A stretch of DNA of 64,000 nt from JAGPUQ01 sp050179115 (GCA_050179115.1 JBFXFL010000001.1:1-64000); one strand, 5' to 3'; shown: positions 8,240 to 16,729, counted from the stretch's first letter. Notes: a model not told the origin generated them from the sequence alone. Program-made: numbers and translations.

Positions 8240-9067
8240 TTAAAGGACGGGGGAAAGGGAAGACAGGCTTTGGTGGCTTGCATGGGGCAACATCCTGTGA
8301 TTGGCGCTGCGCAGCTCCGCCAGGCGATAGCCCACCGGTCCCTCGAACAGGCGCACGCCGCCGCCCTCGGCCACGGTCTGCCGCAGGGCATCGTGATCCT
8401 GTATCTCGACACCGGCCAGGTAGTCGATGCCGAAGGCGGCGAACTCTCCGACCCAGGGCGTACCCGGCCCCATCAGCACGGTGGTGGCGGCGCGCGACAG
8501 TTCGGCAAGCCGTGGAAAGGTCTTGTTGGCCAGGCTGCTGGCAGTCAGGAATACCCAATCGGCCTGTGGCAATAGATACTCGCAGGCCGGATCGGGCAGG
8601 TCGCCGATGCCCGGCTGGCGTTCCAGCACCATCAGGTCCAGCTGTCGGGCATAAGCATCGAGACCCGGATAGCGGCCGATCACCACTACCCGCTGGCCCG
8701 CGAGCTGCGGGGCAAAATGCTCGAATACGGCGAGATTGCCGGGGCCGCTGCCCACAAGGGGCGCGGCGCGCGCCAGCACGGGGTTGCCCTCGGTATTGAG
8801 GGCGGCGTTGACGGCGGCCAGACCAATGCTGGCAGCGTGCGGATTCCAGTCGCGCAACCAGGGCGCAAGTTCCCGCAAGGACCGCCCGACCAGCGAGCCG
8901 GCCCATGGCAGGGTGCGGGGCGCCCCGCCGGGTGTCATGGCCAGCCCACTGGTGCGCGCGCCACGGCACAGGGTCCACACCAGGCCGAGCATGATCTCCA
9001 GCGCCGGATCAGCGTGGTCCGCCACCCGATCCAGCAGCAGCTCGTAGATTGCCCAGGGATCGCTCAT
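8240..9067 (-). CDS. DUF364-type putative metal-chelation protein
   Basis: A 275-residue protein resembling the DUF4213/DUF364 family of putative heavy-metal chelation proteins. Features include an N-terminal helical segment (WAIYELLLDRVADHAD), NPHAASIGLAAVNAALN and a Rossmann-like core, VVVIGRYPGLDAYA, then DWVFLTASSLANKTFPRL and a GPGTPW loop. ATG 9067 overlaps the previous stop by four bases. Members often accompany molybdenum or nitrogenase genes, so a role in Mo or Fe handling is plausible but unproven. Confidence 0.8.
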   Translation of the reverse strand: MSDPWAIYELLLDRVADHADPALEIMLGLVWTLCRGARTSGLAMTPGGAPRTLPWAGSLVGRSLRELAPWLRDWNPHAASIGLAAVNAALNTEGNPVLARAAPLVGSGPGNLAVFEHFAPQLAGQRVVVIGRYPGLDAYARQLDLMVLERQPGIGDLPDPACEYLLPQADWVFLTASSLANKTFPRLAELSRAATTVLMGPGTPWVGEFAAFGIDYLAGVEIQDHDALRQTVAEGGGVRLFEGPVGYRLAELRSANHRMLPHASHQSLSSLSPVL

Positions 9068-9492
9068 GCTTCCTCGGCAGGCAGCGCCAACAGCCGCAAA
9101 TCGTTTTTGACGGTCCCATCCCGGCCCCAGATCTCGATGACTTCGATCCACCAGCCAGGAAGCTTGGGGTGCGTCAAGCCGACCTCGATTTCGCCGTAAT
9201 GGCTGCCGTCTCCATGGAACAACAGGTGTCCCTTGCGTTGCCCGCCGGCCGAGAAAAAATCGGCGCGCAGGGTAGGCCGGCCGCTGGCGGGGTCGGTATG
9301 CTGGGAAAAGCGGCCTTGCGTCCAAAGCGGAACCCGCAACCGACCCGCCAGGCCCAGTTGCGTCAGGCGCTCGCCGGCGCTGGCCAGCAGGCGCTCCCCG
9401 GCTGGGGCGGCCGCGAGGATGGCGGCAGCGAGCGCGCCGGGATTGGCTGAGACCGCGGGGGCGGCCGAGGCAGGGTTGATTTCAGGCAGCAT
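9064..9492 (-). CDS. nif-operon protein of unknown function
   Basis: A 142-residue soluble protein. An Ala-rich N-terminal third is followed by a domain rich in aromatic residues (GHLLFHGDGSHYGEIEVGL, then LPGWWIEVIEIWGRDG). No cysteine motif or membrane segment. I place the start at 9492, which overlaps the TPR gene stop by 11 bases; another in-frame start lies 15 bases further upstream. It is translationally coupled to DUF364 downstream. I do not recognise the family. Confidence 0.7.
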   Translation of the reverse strand: MLPEINPASAAPAVSANPGALAAAILAAAPAGERLLASAGERLTQLGLAGRLRVPLWTQGRFSQHTDPASGRPTLRADFFSAGGQRKGHLLFHGDGSHYGEIEVGLTHPKLPGWWIEVIEIWGRDGTVKNDLRLLALPAEEA

Positions 9493-9991
9493 CGATAGTG
9501 GCTCCACGGTGCAGGGCGCGGATGACCTCGGCGCCTACCTGGTCGGTGGGATCGATTTCCGTCAGCTTGGCGAGCAGGGCGAGGCTTTCTTCGGCCTCCC
9601 CTTGGCGCAAGCGGATGAAGGCCAGCGCCTTGAGGCTGAACAGGTAGAAGCGTTGTGGACCGCTGGCCGGCGACCAGGAAGCGCTTTCCCGCGTCAGGCT
9701 GCGCCAGTCGGCAGGGAAGCCGCCCTGGGCTGCAGCCGCTGCGAGGCCCTCCCGCGCTGCCGTTTCCGCCTCTGCCAACCGGTTCTGGTAGAAGTGGAAC
9801 TTGTAGCGGGCAAAGTAGACCGCCAGGGCGTTCGGGTCTGCGGCGGCCGCCCGCTCCAGCCAGCGGCCCGCAGCGTCCGCATCCTCACGGTAGCAGTCCG
9901 CGGCGCTCTCCAGCGATTCGCGTACCGCGCCGCTCACGGCGCCGCCGAAGGCAGGCCGTTCATCGTGCATCAGTGCGTTCGTGGCGCTCAT
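9482..9991 (-). CDS. nif-associated TPR-like protein (paralogue 1)
   Basis: A 169-residue helical protein with tetratricopeptide-like repeats (AAAADPNALAVYFARYKFHF, RFYLFSLKALAFIRLRQGEA and LLAKLTEIDPTDQVGAEVI). It is clearly homologous to the protein at 20983-21549, which sits after nifB; shared signatures are the Y-R/K-FHFY helix, an A-DWR segment and a RFYLF-LK helix. Probable protein-protein interaction role in nitrogenase maturation. An alternative start at 10009 would overlap the ferredoxin gene; 9991 is preferred. Confidence 0.8.
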   Translation of the reverse strand: MSATNALMHDERPAFGGAVSGAVRESLESAADCYREDADAAGRWLERAAAADPNALAVYFARYKFHFYQNRLAEAETAAREGLAAAAAQGGFPADWRSLTRESASWSPASGPQRFYLFSLKALAFIRLRQGEAEESLALLAKLTEIDPTDQVGAEVIRALHRGATIDAA

Positions 9992-10002
9992 GGGCTTTGC
10001 CC

Positions 10003-10329
10003 TCACCATGCCTCGGCGGGGGCCAGCAGGCGTTCCACCGGCTTGTCGCCCAGCAGGTGTTCATCGATGAGGGCGGGGATGTCCTCCGCTGTCACCCCGC
10101 TGTAGAGAATGCCGTCCGGATAGACCAGGACATTGGGACCCAGGTCGCAGGGCCCCAGGCAGCCTGCCGAGGTGATGGCAATGCGGCCCCAGAGCGACCG
10201 CCGGTCCAGTTCGCCGATGAAGGACTGGAGCAGAGCGCCCGAGTTGTGGCCCGCGCCGCACGAGCCCTTGGGATGGGCCGGCGGACGCGACTGGACACAC
10301 ACGAAGACATGTTTTTGTGGTCTGGCCAT
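10003..10329 (-). CDS. thioredoxin-like [2Fe-2S] ferredoxin
   Basis: A 108-residue protein of the thioredoxin-fold [2Fe-2S] ferredoxin family (as in Azotobacter FdIV and clostridial 2Fe ferredoxin). The ligands look like VCVQSRPPAHPKGSCGAG near the N-terminus and AGCLGPCDLGPN in the middle, the usual C...C and C-X3-C pairs. It follows fixX by three bases in the operon, so it may carry electrons to or from the Fix complex or serve Fe-S assembly. Confidence 0.88.
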   Translation of the reverse strand: MARPQKHVFVCVQSRPPAHPKGSCGAGHNSGALLQSFIGELDRRSLWGRIAITSAGCLGPCDLGPNVLVYPDGILYSGVTAEDIPALIDEHLLGDKPVERLLAPAEAW

Positions 10330-10332
10330 GGT

Positions 10333-10626
10333 TCACCCGAATTTGAACAGGATGCCGAAACCACCCCGGGGGTATTCCCATTCCACGTTGCGAAACTCCG
10401 TGCAGATGACCCGGCAGGTACCGCATTCCAGGCAGCCGTCGGTAATCAGGGTCACGGTGCCGTTGCCCTCGGCGGTGTAGCAGCCGGCGGGACAACAGAT
10501 GGTGCACTGGCGGTTCTTGCATTGGGTCTGGCAGACGGTCTCGTCCTTGATCTGGATATGGGGATGCCCGGTATCCACCTTGTAGCGGTTCTGGAACAGC
10601 TTCTCTTCCACATTGACCTTGATCAT
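10333..10626 (-). CDS. fixX: ferredoxin-like protein FixX
   Basis: A 97-residue electron carrier of the FixABCX electron-bifurcating complex. Cluster ligands are in CKNRQCTICCPAGCY and CLECGTCRVIC. The N-terminal EEKLFQNRYKVD and C-terminal VEWEYPRGGFGI segments are typical. ATG 10626 overlaps the fixC stop by four bases, so I prefer it over an in-frame start five codons earlier. Confidence 0.95.
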   Translation of the reverse strand: MIKVNVEEKLFQNRYKVDTGHPHIQIKDETVCQTQCKNRQCTICCPAGCYTAEGNGTVTLITDGCLECGTCRVICTEFRNVEWEYPRGGFGILFKFG

Positions 10627-12148
10627 TCGAAAGCCCTCCACAGCTTGAAGGAGTCGCCCAGCAGACCGAAGAGACTGCGCCGGCTGCGGAACGCATGCCG
10701 GATCTCGCGCTCCTTGGTTTTCTTGTCCACGTCATCCACCTTCACGAGGTGGTGTACCGCCTGATTGAGCAGCTCCGGATAAGCGGTCAGGAACTGCGAA
10801 TTCTTGGTCAGCACCTCGGGCAGGCGGCGGTATTTCTTGAGATCCTTGATCACGAAGCTCTGGTCCAGCTTGCGCTTGTAACCCGCTAGGTTGGCAGCGC
10901 TCAAGGATTTGCCCTGGGCGCGCAACTCCACCACGGTCTCGCCGGCCAGACGGCCGCTGGTCATGGCCAGGTTGGAGCCTTCCCGGTGCACGGCATTGAC
11001 CAGTCCCGCCGAGTCCCCGACGATCATCCAGCCCTCGCCAAAGAGGCGCGGGATGGCATCGTAGCCGCCCTCGGGGATGAGGTGGGCCACATACTCCTTG
11101 AGTTCGGCACCTTCCAGCAGAGGCCGGATCGCGGGATGGACCTTGAGTTGTTCGAGCAGCGTGTAGGGCGGGATTTTCTGGCGGGCAAAGTCCGACAGCA
11201 GGCAGCCGATGCCGAGGGTGAGGGATTCCTGGTTGGTATAGAGGAAGGCGGTGCCCACCATGCCTTGGGTGATGGTACCCGCCATCTCGATGGCGACGCC
11301 CTCCTCACCCTTGAGATTGAAGCGCTGTTCGATCACCTCGGGGGCCAGGAACAGGGTTTCCTTTACCGCCAGGGCGACCTCCTTGGGCTTGAGTTCCGGA
11401 TGAAAGCCCGCCTTGGTCGCCAGGGTCGAGTTCACACCATCGGCCAGGATCACCAGATCGGCGTAGATGGAGCCGCCGTCCCGGTCGGTGCGCACACCCC
11501 GCACCCGGTTGCCGTCCATGATCAGTTCCCGCACCGTGGTCTCGCAGATGACCAGCGCGCNNNNNNNNNNNNNNNNNNNNNNNNNNNNNNNNNNNNNNNN
11601 NNNNNNNNNNNNNNNNNNNNNNNNNNNNNNNNNNNNNNNNNNNNNNNNNNNNNNNNNNNNACACCATCGGCCAGGATCACCAGATCGGCGTAGATGGAGC
11701 CGCCGTCCCGGTCGGTGCGCACACCCCGCACCCGGTTGCCGTCCATGATCAGTTCCCGCACCGTGGTCTCGCAGATGACCAGCGCGCCGGCCTCCTGCAC
11801 TTTCTTCGAGAACCACTTGTCGAACTGCGCCCGCACGATGGTGTAGCGGTTGTACGGCGGATTGTTGAAGGACTCGGAACGGTAGCTGCCGCCGACATAG
11901 GAATCGTCGCCGAGGAGCCAGAAGCGCTGCTCGATGAGGTGGCGTTCGAGGGGGGCCTCGTCGCGGAACTCCGGGATGATGCGTTCCAGGGCATCGGAAT
12001 AGAGGATCGCACCCTGGACATTTTTGGAGCCGGGCGTTTCGCCGCGTTCAATTTGCAGGACGGACAGCCCGGCCTTGGCCAGGGTATAGGCGGCGGCATT
12101 GCCGGCGGGGCCGGCGCCGACCACGATCACATCAAAGGTTTCGTTCAT
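10623..12148 (-). CDS. fixC: FixC flavoprotein, split by a false assembly gap
   Basis: An ETF-quinone-oxidoreductase-like FAD protein of FixABCX, which bifurcates NADH electrons to quinone and to a low-potential ferredoxin or flavodoxin for nitrogenase. The N-terminus shows the FAD-binding motif VIVVGAGPAGNAAAYTLAKAG split over residues 7-27, and the later region has GDSAGLVNAVHREGSNLA. The coding sequence is interrupted by 100 N at 11561-11660 plus a second copy of 127 bp. Removing these 227 bases leaves 1299 bp, encoding 432 residues in one frame, which is normal FixC length. The real gene is therefore intact. Confidence 0.93.
11434..11787. other. false scaffold gap with 127-bp duplicated contig end
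   Basis: Bases 11434-11560 recur exactly at 11661-11787, on both sides of exactly 100 N. This is the signature of two contigs sharing a 127-base overlap that were scaffolded with a fixed-size gap instead of being merged. It is not a biological tandem repeat. Confidence 0.93.
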
Positions 12149-12161
12149 GGTGTGCTGCTCC

Positions 12162-13253
12162 TCAACCGGCCTTTTGAGCCACGGCCAGATGCTGGCGGAA
12201 GGCATCGGTCAATGCCGGCAGAATCTGCATGGCATTGCCCACGATGCCGTAGGTGGCGAACTCGAAAATGGGGGCGGCGGGATCGTTGTTGATCGCGATG
12301 ATCACGTCCGCCCCTTCCATGCCCACCCGGTGCTGGACCGCCCCGGAGATACCGGCGGCGATGTAGAGCTTGGGCCGCACCGTCTTACCGGACTGCCCCA
12401 CCTGTCGGTCCAGCTCCACCCAGCCGGCCTGCACCACCGGCCGCGAAGCGCCGACCTCGGCGCCCAGCACCCGGGCCAGATTCCACACGAGCTGGAAGTT
12501 GTCCGGGGTCTTGAGGCCGCGGCCACCGGACACAATGATGTCCGCGAACGGCAGTTGCGGGGTGTCCTGGCGGGTATCCGGGATGTATTCGAGCACCTTG
12601 GTGACGATGGCGGTCTCCGGGAGATCGAGGCCCTGCTCGATGATCCGGCCGCTGCGAGTGGTATCGCAGGGCGGCATCGGCATCACCCGCGGCCGCACGG
12701 TCGCCATCTGCGGGCGGTAGTTGAGGGTGAGGATGGTGCACAGCAGGCTGCCGCCGAAAGTGGGGCGGGAGGCCGCCAGGCTGCGGTTTTCCAGATCGAT
12801 GTTGAGCTCGGTGCAGTCGGCGGTGAGCCCGGTCTGCAGGGTGGTCGCGACCGAACCGGCCAGATCCCGTCCCAGTGTGGTGGCGCCCAGCAGCAGGATT
12901 TCCGGCTGATGCGCACTCACCAGTTCGGTCAGCGCCTGGGTGAAGGGCTGATTGCGGTAATCCGCGAGGACCGGATCCTCCATCAGGTAACAGAGGTCGG
13001 CGCCGTAGTGAAAGGCCTCCTGACAGAACTGGCGGGTCGCGGGTCCGGGGGCGCCCATCACCACCCCGGCCAGCGGGACGCCCAGCTTGTCGGCGAGCTT
13101 GCGACCTTCGCCCATCAGTTCCCAGGACACCGAATGGGCCTGGCCGCGCTCGTGCTCCACGAATACCCAGACTCCCTGGTAGGCCAGCAGACGCGGATCC
13201 AGTTGAACCTTGCGGCCGGCGGGACGTTTGGCGGGTACGTTGTCTTCACTCAT
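12162..13253 (-). CDS. fixB: electron-transfer flavoprotein alpha subunit FixB
   Basis: A 363-residue ETF-alpha homologue, the partner of FixA. The C-terminal FAD domain is visible (VSGGRGLKTPDNFQLVWNLA, VGQSGKTVRPKLYIAAGISG, then HRVGMEGADVIIAINNDPAA). The N-terminal ~25 residues include a Lys/Arg/Pro-rich extension. Encoded 12 bp after fixA and 13 bp before fixC. Confidence 0.96.
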   Translation of the reverse strand: MSEDNVPAKRPAGRKVQLDPRLLAYQGVWVFVEHERGQAHSVSWELMGEGRKLADKLGVPLAGVVMGAPGPATRQFCQEAFHYGADLCYLMEDPVLADYRNQPFTQALTELVSAHQPEILLLGATTLGRDLAGSVATTLQTGLTADCTELNIDLENRSLAASRPTFGGSLLCTILTLNYRPQMATVRPRVMPMPPCDTTRSGRIIEQGLDLPETAIVTKVLEYIPDTRQDTPQLPFADIIVSGGRGLKTPDNFQLVWNLARVLGAEVGASRPVVQAGWVELDRQVGQSGKTVRPKLYIAAGISGAVQHRVGMEGADVIIAINNDPAAPIFEFATYGIVGNAMQILPALTDAFRQHLAVAQKAG

Positions 13254-13265
13254 GGTCGGGTTCTC

Positions 13266-14102
13266 CTAGCGGGCGACGGCGTGCTCAAGGCTCGGGTGTT
13301 GGGTGAACAGCTTGGCGATAAGCGTCACGGCCAGATCCCCGGGCGCATTGCTCTCGCAGGTGACCAGCTCCGCCTTGCTGGCGCGGGGCTGGGGCACGAA
13401 GACCTTGCTCACCACCGTGGGCGATCCCTTGAGGCCGATTTTGGTGGGATCCTCGATGCCCGCGGCGGTCTTGTCCCAGACCTTCAGCGGATGGCGGGCG
13501 GCGCGGAAGATACCGGCCTGGGTGGCGAACCGCATCTCGTTGGTCCCTTCCAGGACGGTGATCAGGGCGGGCAGCCGGGTTTTGAGTACCTGCACGCCGC
13601 CCTCGGCCCGGCGCTGAACCACCAGTTCGCGCTGGTCCGCGTCCACGGTTTCGACCTTGCTCACATAGGTGAGTAGCTCCATGCCCAGCCGCTTGGCGAT
13701 GCCGGGGCCAACCTGGGCGGTGTCGCCGTCGATGGTCTGCTTGCCGCAAAACACCAGATCGACCGCCATGTTGCGGTCGATCTGTCCGATGGCGGCCGCC
13801 AACGCGAAGCTGGTGGCGAGGGTATCGGAGCCGGCAAATGCCCGGTCGGTCACCAGAACGGCATCGTCGGCGCCGAAGGAAATCGCTTTGCGCAAGGCCG
13901 CTTCCGCCTGGGGCGGTCCCATGCACAACACCGTGACATGACCGCCGTAGGCATCCTTCACCCGCAGCGCCTCTTCCAGAGCAAACAGGTCATAGGGGTT
14001 GACGATGGCCGGCACGCCCTGGCGCATGATGGTGTTGGTCACCGGGTGCACGCGGATCTGCGAGCTGTCCGGCACCTGTTTGATACAGACGACTATGTGC
14101 AT
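13266..14102 (-). CDS. fixA: electron-transfer flavoprotein beta subunit FixA
   Basis: A 278-residue ETF-beta homologue that binds NADH and the bifurcating flavin with FixB. It begins MHIVVCIKQVPDSSQIRV, the normal family start, and carries NPYDLFALEEALRVKD and VFCGKQTIDGDTAQVGPG. The start at 14102 fits the alignment; longer in-frame extensions would run into nifW. FixABCX is used by aerobic or phototrophic diazotrophs to generate low-potential electrons. Confidence 0.96.
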   Translation of the reverse strand: MHIVVCIKQVPDSSQIRVHPVTNTIMRQGVPAIVNPYDLFALEEALRVKDAYGGHVTVLCMGPPQAEAALRKAISFGADDAVLVTDRAFAGSDTLATSFALAAAIGQIDRNMAVDLVFCGKQTIDGDTAQVGPGIAKRLGMELLTYVSKVETVDADQRELVVQRRAEGGVQVLKTRLPALITVLEGTNEMRFATQAGIFRAARHPLKVWDKTAAGIEDPTKIGLKGSPTVVSKVFVPQPRASKAELVTCESNAPGDLAVTLIAKLFTQHPSLEHAVAR

Positions 14103-14107
14103 GATCA

Positions 14108-14446
14108 CTATCCTCTCTGACGTCGTGAGGGCAGGCTGGCGCGCAGGCTGTCCAGGCCCACACGCTGGCCGTCGGCATCCTGAAACACCTTGAACACCTT
14201 TTCTTCCGCCGGCGTGGAGCGGACAAAGTCGCCGTACGCGCGCGCGAGCAGCTCCTTGCAGGTCTGCCACTGGGTAGGTTCGTCCAGGTCTTGCAGCTCC
14301 GGGCCGCGCGCCAGGTATTGATTGAAGCGCTTGAGAATGTGCAGTCGATTCACGTTCACGACCGCCTGTGCGTAGGGCACCTGGAAGAAATCCAGGAACT
14401 CCTCGGCGGCAGAAAAACGCTCCAGTTGGTTGCGCAGTTGGCTCAT
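14108..14446 (-). CDS. nifW: nitrogenase-stabilizing protein NifW
   Basis: A 112-residue NifW, which helps MoFe-protein maturation and protects it from oxygen. The family core is visible as FSAAEEFLDFFQVPY, then VVNVNRLHILKRFNQYL and ELLARAYGDFVRSTPAEEKVF. It overlaps the cysE stop by four bases and precedes fixA by five. Confidence 0.93.
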   Translation of the reverse strand: MSQLRNQLERFSAAEEFLDFFQVPYAQAVVNVNRLHILKRFNQYLARGPELQDLDEPTQWQTCKELLARAYGDFVRSTPAEEKVFKVFQDADGQRVGLDSLRASLPSRRQRG

Positions 14447-15285
14447 GGCAGCACGGCTTCCTTATCGGTGAGGGGCCGCGGATTCCAGTACCCCTCGCCG
14501 CGCGGGGCCGCGCCGGGTGTCGGAATCCCGGGGGTGGGAATGCAGTCGTCGATGCAGGAGGAACACGCCGGATCCCGCGCCGGGGGCGCAGCGCCGCCGG
14601 TGCCGAGCAATGTCTCCAGGGTGTTGACGCGCTCCAGCAGGCAGGCGAGCGCCTTGCCCACCGGGTCCGGCATCAGGTGGTGGTCGAGATCGATGCCCTG
14701 GACGGTGATGCGGCGCTGATGGAGGGGCAATACCTCACGGCCGGGGATCCCCACCACCGTCATGCCCGGCGCCACATCCTGAATCACCACCGAATTGGCG
14801 CCGATGCGGGCGTTGGCACCCACGCTGATGGGACCGAGGATCTTGGCGCCGGCACCCACCACCACGCCGCTGCCCAGGGTGGGGTGACGCTTGCCGGGAT
14901 GCCAGGAGGTTCCGCCCAGGGTGACGCCGTGGTAGAGGGTGACGTCGTCGCCGATCTCGGCGGTCTCGCCGATCACCACCCCGCAGCCGTGATCGATGAA
15001 AAAGCGTCGGCCGATGCGGGCGCCCGGGTGAATGTCGATCTGGGTGAACATGCGGCTCAGCCAGCTCAGCAGGCGCGCCGGATAGTGCCAGCGGTGTCGC
15101 CACAGGGCGTGGGCGAGGCGATGGCCGATCAGGGCGTGGACGCCCGGATAGGTGGTGAACACCTCGAACCGGGTGCGCGCCGCGGGGTCGCGCCGAAACA
15201 CGCAGTTCACGTCTTCCCACACCTGGCGCAGCAGGCCGGATTTGCCTGTGGAATGGGCCGCTCCCGTCAACACGCGACTGGCCAT
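14443..15285 (-). CDS. nifP: nif-linked serine O-acetyltransferase (CysE/NifP)
   Basis: Serine acetyltransferase making O-acetylserine for cysteine, the sulfur source for NifS. The left-handed beta-helix region (HPGARIGRRFFIDHGCGVVI, GVTLGGTSWHPGKRHPTLG and GANSVVIQDVAPGMTVVG) and GVHALIGHRLAHALW are characteristic. It resembles NifP, the CysE paralogue in Azotobacter nif clusters. After the catalytic core the 280-residue protein has an unusual tail with ACSSCIDDC and a PTPGIPTPG repeat. The gene overlaps nifV by 19 bases. Confidence 0.92.
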   Translation of the reverse strand: MASRVLTGAAHSTGKSGLLRQVWEDVNCVFRRDPAARTRFEVFTTYPGVHALIGHRLAHALWRHRWHYPARLLSWLSRMFTQIDIHPGARIGRRFFIDHGCGVVIGETAEIGDDVTLYHGVTLGGTSWHPGKRHPTLGSGVVVGAGAKILGPISVGANARIGANSVVIQDVAPGMTVVGIPGREVLPLHQRRITVQGIDLDHHLMPDPVGKALACLLERVNTLETLLGTGGAAPPARDPACSSCIDDCIPTPGIPTPGAAPRGEGYWNPRPLTDKEAVLP

Positions 15286-16403
15286 CCGCCCACCTCCGCA
15301 CGGAACCGCTTCAGCTCATCCCCATTGGGCGCGCGTTTTTCAGCCAGGGCGTGGCGGCGCACCAGGGCGAGGATTCCTTCCGCCTCGCTGGGCGTCAACA
15401 CGATCCCCAGGTCGCGGCGATAGGCAGCCTGCACCGCATGGGTACCGGAGTGCTTGCCCAGTACCAGGCGATGCTCGCGCCCCACTTCCGCCGGGTCGAA
15501 ACCTTGGTAATTGAGCGGGTTTTTCAGCAGGCCATCGACGTGGATGCCGGACTCGTGGGTGAATACGCCTTCGCCCACCACGCTCTTGTTGGCCGGTACC
15601 GGCCGGCCGGCGGCGGCGGCCACCAGCCGGGAGATTTCCGGCAGCCGCCGCGTATCGATGCCGGTTTCGTAACCGTAGAGCAGCCCCAGCGCCATCACCG
15701 CCTCTTCCAGCGGCGCATTGCCGGCCCGTTCGCCGAGACCATTGACCGCGGTGTTCACATGTCGGGCGCCCGCCAGCACCGCTGCCAGGGTATTGGCCGT
15801 GGCTAACCCCAGATCGTTGTGGGCGTGCATTTCCAGCTCCAGATCCACCCTGCGACGCAGGCCGGCGATCACCTCGCGGGTAGTGAAGGGGTCGAGGACG
15901 CCCAAGGTATCGGCGTAGCGAAAGCGGCGGGCGCCGGCGCGCTGGGCGGCCTCGGCGACTTGCAATAAAAACCCGGGATCGGCGCGGGAAGCATCTTCGG
16001 CCCCCACGCTCACCTCGAATCCCCCGTCCAGTGCCTGGCGGACATGGCGGTCGATGGCCGCGAGCACAAACGCCCGGTCGCGACCCAGCTTGCGCAGGAT
16101 CTGCACGTCGGATACCGGCACGGCCAGATGCAGACAGGGGGCACCGCAACGGTGGGCCGCTTCGATGTCCTCTGCCCGCATCCGGCCCCACACCACCAGC
16201 CGGGCCGGCAGCTTCGCGGCCAGCACGGCGCGAATGCTCTCCTGCTCTTCGGCGCCCATGATCGGGATGCCGATTTCCAGCTCCGACACGCCCAGATCCA
16301 CCAGGGAACCGGCAATGGCGAGCTTTTCTTCGAGCGTAAAAGCCACGCCGGCGGTCTGTTCACCGTCGCGCAGCGTGGTGTCCTGGATGGTGACGAATGC
16401 CAT
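15267..16403 (-). CDS. nifV: homocitrate synthase NifV
   Basis: Condenses acetyl-CoA and 2-oxoglutarate to homocitrate, the organic ligand of FeMo-co. The protein has 378 residues. The DRE-TIM motif VTIQDTTLRDGEQTAG begins at residue 4, and later HAHNDLGLATANTLA and GERAGNAPLEEAVMALG carry metal- and substrate-binding residues. ATG 16403 is preceded by a CGGAG-like ribosome binding site. First gene of the minus-strand operon, with its own sigma-54 promoter. Confidence 0.96.
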   Translation of the reverse strand: MAFVTIQDTTLRDGEQTAGVAFTLEEKLAIAGSLVDLGVSELEIGIPIMGAEEQESIRAVLAAKLPARLVVWGRMRAEDIEAAHRCGAPCLHLAVPVSDVQILRKLGRDRAFVLAAIDRHVRQALDGGFEVSVGAEDASRADPGFLLQVAEAAQRAGARRFRYADTLGVLDPFTTREVIAGLRRRVDLELEMHAHNDLGLATANTLAAVLAGARHVNTAVNGLGERAGNAPLEEAVMALGLLYGYETGIDTRRLPEISRLVAAAAGRPVPANKSVVGEGVFTHESGIHVDGLLKNPLNYQGFDPAEVGREHRLVLGKHSGTHAVQAAYRRDLGIVLTPSEAEGILALVRRHALAEKRAPNGDELKRFRAEVGGWPVAC

Positions 16404-16452
16404 GACTCGAACTCCGGCGGGCAGCCCCGATTGCACTCTCTGCCATGGCATC

Positions 16453-16468
16453 GGCAACTTTGATGCCA
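16453..16468 (-). promoter_or_regulatory. sigma-54 promoter of the nifV operon
   Basis: Read on the minus strand the site is TGGCATCAAAGTTGCC. GG (16467-16466) and GC (16455-16454) are ten bases apart and TTGC matches the -12 consensus. It lies about 50 bp before the nifV start codon, and a NifA site lies ~120 bp upstream of it. Confidence 0.8.
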
Positions 16469-16585
16469 GTCCCGATGAGTTCTCTCAACCCCATGAAAAA
16501 CCAGGTGTTATTGCTTTTTTGGGGGTCTGTTGCAAAAGCCTGGAACGGGATCTGGACAGGGTGGAAAGCCGACATGTCCGATGCG

Positions 16586-16601
16586 TGTCCGGTTTGCGAC
16601 A
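16586..16601. promoter_or_regulatory. NifA upstream activator sequence between nifV and nifA
   Basis: TGTCCGGTTTGCGACA is an exact TGT-N10-ACA NifA-binding motif, ~120 bp upstream of the nifV -24 element. That distance is normal for looping activation with IHF. It lies ~130 bp before the nifA ATG. No forward sigma-54 promoter was found for nifA. Confidence 0.75.
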
Positions 16602-16729
16602 CACCGGTGCCCGGCCGCCCCGGCGCGTCAAAGGGCACCGCAAAGGGCGTTGACAAACGGCGCCGAAAGGTCGCCAATATCCGTGGCGCCGGCAATGGCC
16701 GGCGCTGTAGATGCGGTAAGGATCTGCCC

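Noticed and set aside
11661..11787. Tandem duplication within fixC
   Set aside because: Exact 127-bp match next to 100 N is an assembly overlap; merging gives a normal gene.
16574..16729. Longer NifA starting at an upstream ATG
   Set aside because: That start would place the NifA-binding site inside coding sequence and adds residues outside the family alignment; ATG 16730 has a good ribosome binding site.
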